From NCBI GenBank assembly GCA_016840305.1, contig JAEOSP010000761.1, forward strand, positions 1 through 5,922: 5,922 nt of DNA, written 5' to 3'. Position 1 is the first letter of the stretch; the number at the start of each line of letters is the position of its first letter. The notes under the pieces were generated by a model. It saw only the letters and a list, made by a program, of their open reading frames with translations, was not told the DNA's origin and ran no database searches. The position numbers were made by a program, and so were the translations under genes. This DNA comes from Candidatus Hodarchaeota archaeon. GTDB lineage: Archaea > Asgardarchaeota > Heimdallarchaeia > Hodarchaeales > Hodarchaeaceae. Shown here in pieces: positions 5,437 to 5,922 of this stretch.

Positions 5437-5537
5437 ATTATTACTGTCAATAAAATTGATTTAAGCATGAATTTAAAAAATCTATTACTTTTCAAAAGAA
5501 AGAGTGTTTTTACTATTCAATAGGATTTCGATTTATT

Positions 5538-5813
5538 ATGAAAACGTGGAGTTTTAATTCATATAAGGGCGGAACAGGAAAGACTAATACCAGTTTGAAC
5601 ACGGTCGTCCAACTAGCGCGTGATGGGAATAATATTTGTCTCTTGGATTTCTACTTTTTAGGACCAGCTCTATTTTCAATTTTTGGTACAAGGGATGGTG
5701 CATATCTAAATGATGCATATTACGAGGAAGCGGAAATTGATGATGTTTTGTTTGAATACTTTTCAAAATCGTTATTAGAACATTTGATCATACCACAACA
5801 ATCGGTGCTTTAG
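5538..5813 (+). CDS. ParA/MinD-family P-loop ATPase, truncated N-terminal part
   Basis: The 91 residues begin like a ParA/MinD/Soj ATPase: strand MKTWSFNSY, deviant Walker A K10-GGTGKT16 with signature lysine K10 and P-loop lysine K15, then helix NTSLNTVVQLARDG and strand NNICLLDFYFLGPAL. Family members use ATP-driven dimerisation for positioning or segregation, or for metal-cluster assembly. In the Walker A' strand the usual D-x-D is D37-F-Y39: the second aspartate, needed for ATP hydrolysis in Soj (D44) and MinD (D40), is tyrosine (codon TAC at 5652-5654). The segment YLNDAYYEEAEIDDVLFEY (56-74) still looks family-like, but the frame stops at TAG (5811-5813), whereas full proteins are about 250-300 aa. 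The last 15 or so residues match nothing expected. It is therefore a fragment: a pseudogene, a rearrangement product, or an assembly join. The ATG is chosen because the family N terminus fits it; the ribosome site is weak. Confidence 0.75.
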   Translation: MKTWSFNSYKGGTGKTNTSLNTVVQLARDGNNICLLDFYFLGPALFSIFGTRDGAYLNDAYYEEAEIDDVLFEYFSKSLLEHLIIPQQSVL

Positions 5814-5922
5814 GTAAAACTAGAGAACCAAGTCCAGGTGGAGATTTTGTATTTTATTTCCTGCTTATAGCATTAGTGGTTGGGTCAGTAGTTGGAGGTG
5901 CCTTATTAGTTTACGACCACCA
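5756..5922 (+). CDS. Partial membrane-protein coding segment in a shifted frame, runs off the window
   Basis: From 5756 the frame two bases ahead of the ATPase frame is open to the window edge, about 55 codons, while the other two plus frames close (TAG at 5811, TGA at 5785). The translation from about 5786 looks like real protein: DHTTTIGALGKTREPSPGG, then a 23-residue hydrophobic span FVFYFLLIALVVGSVVGG plus ALLVY (5846-5914), then DHH. The Pro/Gly linker before a membrane span resembles the juxtamembrane part of a surface-exposed archaeal protein. There is no ATG, GTG or TTG start before the span, so this is either the interior of another gene joined here or a frameshifted continuation of the ATPase reading. 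The family is not recognised. Confidence 0.45.
   Translation, partial: MLFKIVIRTFDHTTTIGALGKTREPSPGGDFVFYFLLIALVVGSVVGGALLVYDH

Larger units (their letters stand above)
5363..5537. promoter_or_regulatory. Divergent promoter region with several dyads
   Basis: This 175-bp very AT-rich gap lies between the RHH-like gene (minus) and the ParA-like gene (plus). TTTATAA on the minus strand at 5390-5384 is centred 25 nt before the ATG at 5362, fitting a leaderless transcript. Candidates for the plus gene are ATATAAAAAA around 5418-5426 and ATTTAAAAAA at 5471-5480. Dyads include AGATT-A-AATCT (5393-5403), the 8-bp inverted repeat at 5407-5436, and TCAAT-AAA-ATTGA (5447-5459). A weak AGGA at 5522-5525 is the only ribosome-site candidate for the ATPase gene. 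No gene or RNA is visible. Confidence 0.45.

Noticed and set aside
5785..5790. TGATCA at the apparent junction between the ATPase fragment and the membrane-protein frame, as a restriction-ligation scar
   Set aside because: GATC is common throughout the window, and the exact junction point cannot be fixed from sequence alone.
1..5922. CRISPR array, tRNA, insertion sequence or toxin-antitoxin/defence operon
   Set aside because: No regularly spaced repeats, cloverleaf, transposase or terminal inverted repeats were found. The RHH-like protein is paired with an alpha/beta hydrolase, not a recognised toxin, so a toxin-antitoxin call is not supported.

Overview
The window is AT-rich, tightly packed and most likely archaeal. 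The evidence is TATA-like boxes placed 23-25 nt upstream of several start codons (the spacing of leaderless archaeal transcripts), an M32 carboxypeptidase of the type known from Pyrococcus, and the style of the ParA-like ATPase and small ribbon-helix-helix protein. An uncultivated lineage, possibly Asgard (Heimdallarchaeia-like), is my guess from general sequence flavour. No rRNA or ribosomal marker is present to prove it.

Layout, left to right. (1) Two minus-strand genes: a PLP-dependent D-threonine aldolase/D-serine dehydratase-like enzyme (665-1759), followed 39 nt downstream by an integral-membrane ICMT/PEMT-type methyltransferase (20-625, TTG start). (2) A 189-bp divergent promoter region with a 13-bp palindrome. 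(3) A complete plus-strand M32 carboxypeptidase (1949-3457) carrying all six family motifs and ending at a hairpin plus T-tract that can also serve the opposite strand. (4) A minus-strand NifX/NifB-type cofactor-binding protein (3650-4024), followed by an intriguing small open frame behind a perfect Shine-Dalgarno sequence. (5) A 238-bp gap with a repeated promoter-like motif and a hairpin/T5 that together outline a possible small plus-strand RNA. (6) A minus-strand two-gene operon: a 70-aa ribbon-helix-helix-like protein (5150-5362) overlapping by one base an alpha/beta hydrolase (4263-5150) whose nucleophile serine is asparagine. (7) A 175-bp divergent region with an inverted repeat framing a TATA-like sequence. 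(8) A truncated ParA/MinD-type ATPase (5538-5813) whose hydrolysis aspartate is replaced by tyrosine, with the reading switching near its end into an unrelated frame coding for a membrane segment that runs off the window.

Functionally, the left half suggests peptide and amino-acid turnover: the carboxypeptidase trims peptides and the PLP enzyme acts on D-hydroxy-amino acids. The right half resembles a small regulated locus: an RHH-like protein translationally coupled to a probably non-canonical alpha/beta hydrolase, divergent from a P-loop ATPase, with operator-like dyads between them. I see no CRISPR array, tRNA, insertion sequence or complete defence system. The most unusual features are the two enzymes with altered catalytic residues, the chimeric-looking right edge, and the orphan Shine-Dalgarno with its mini-ORF.
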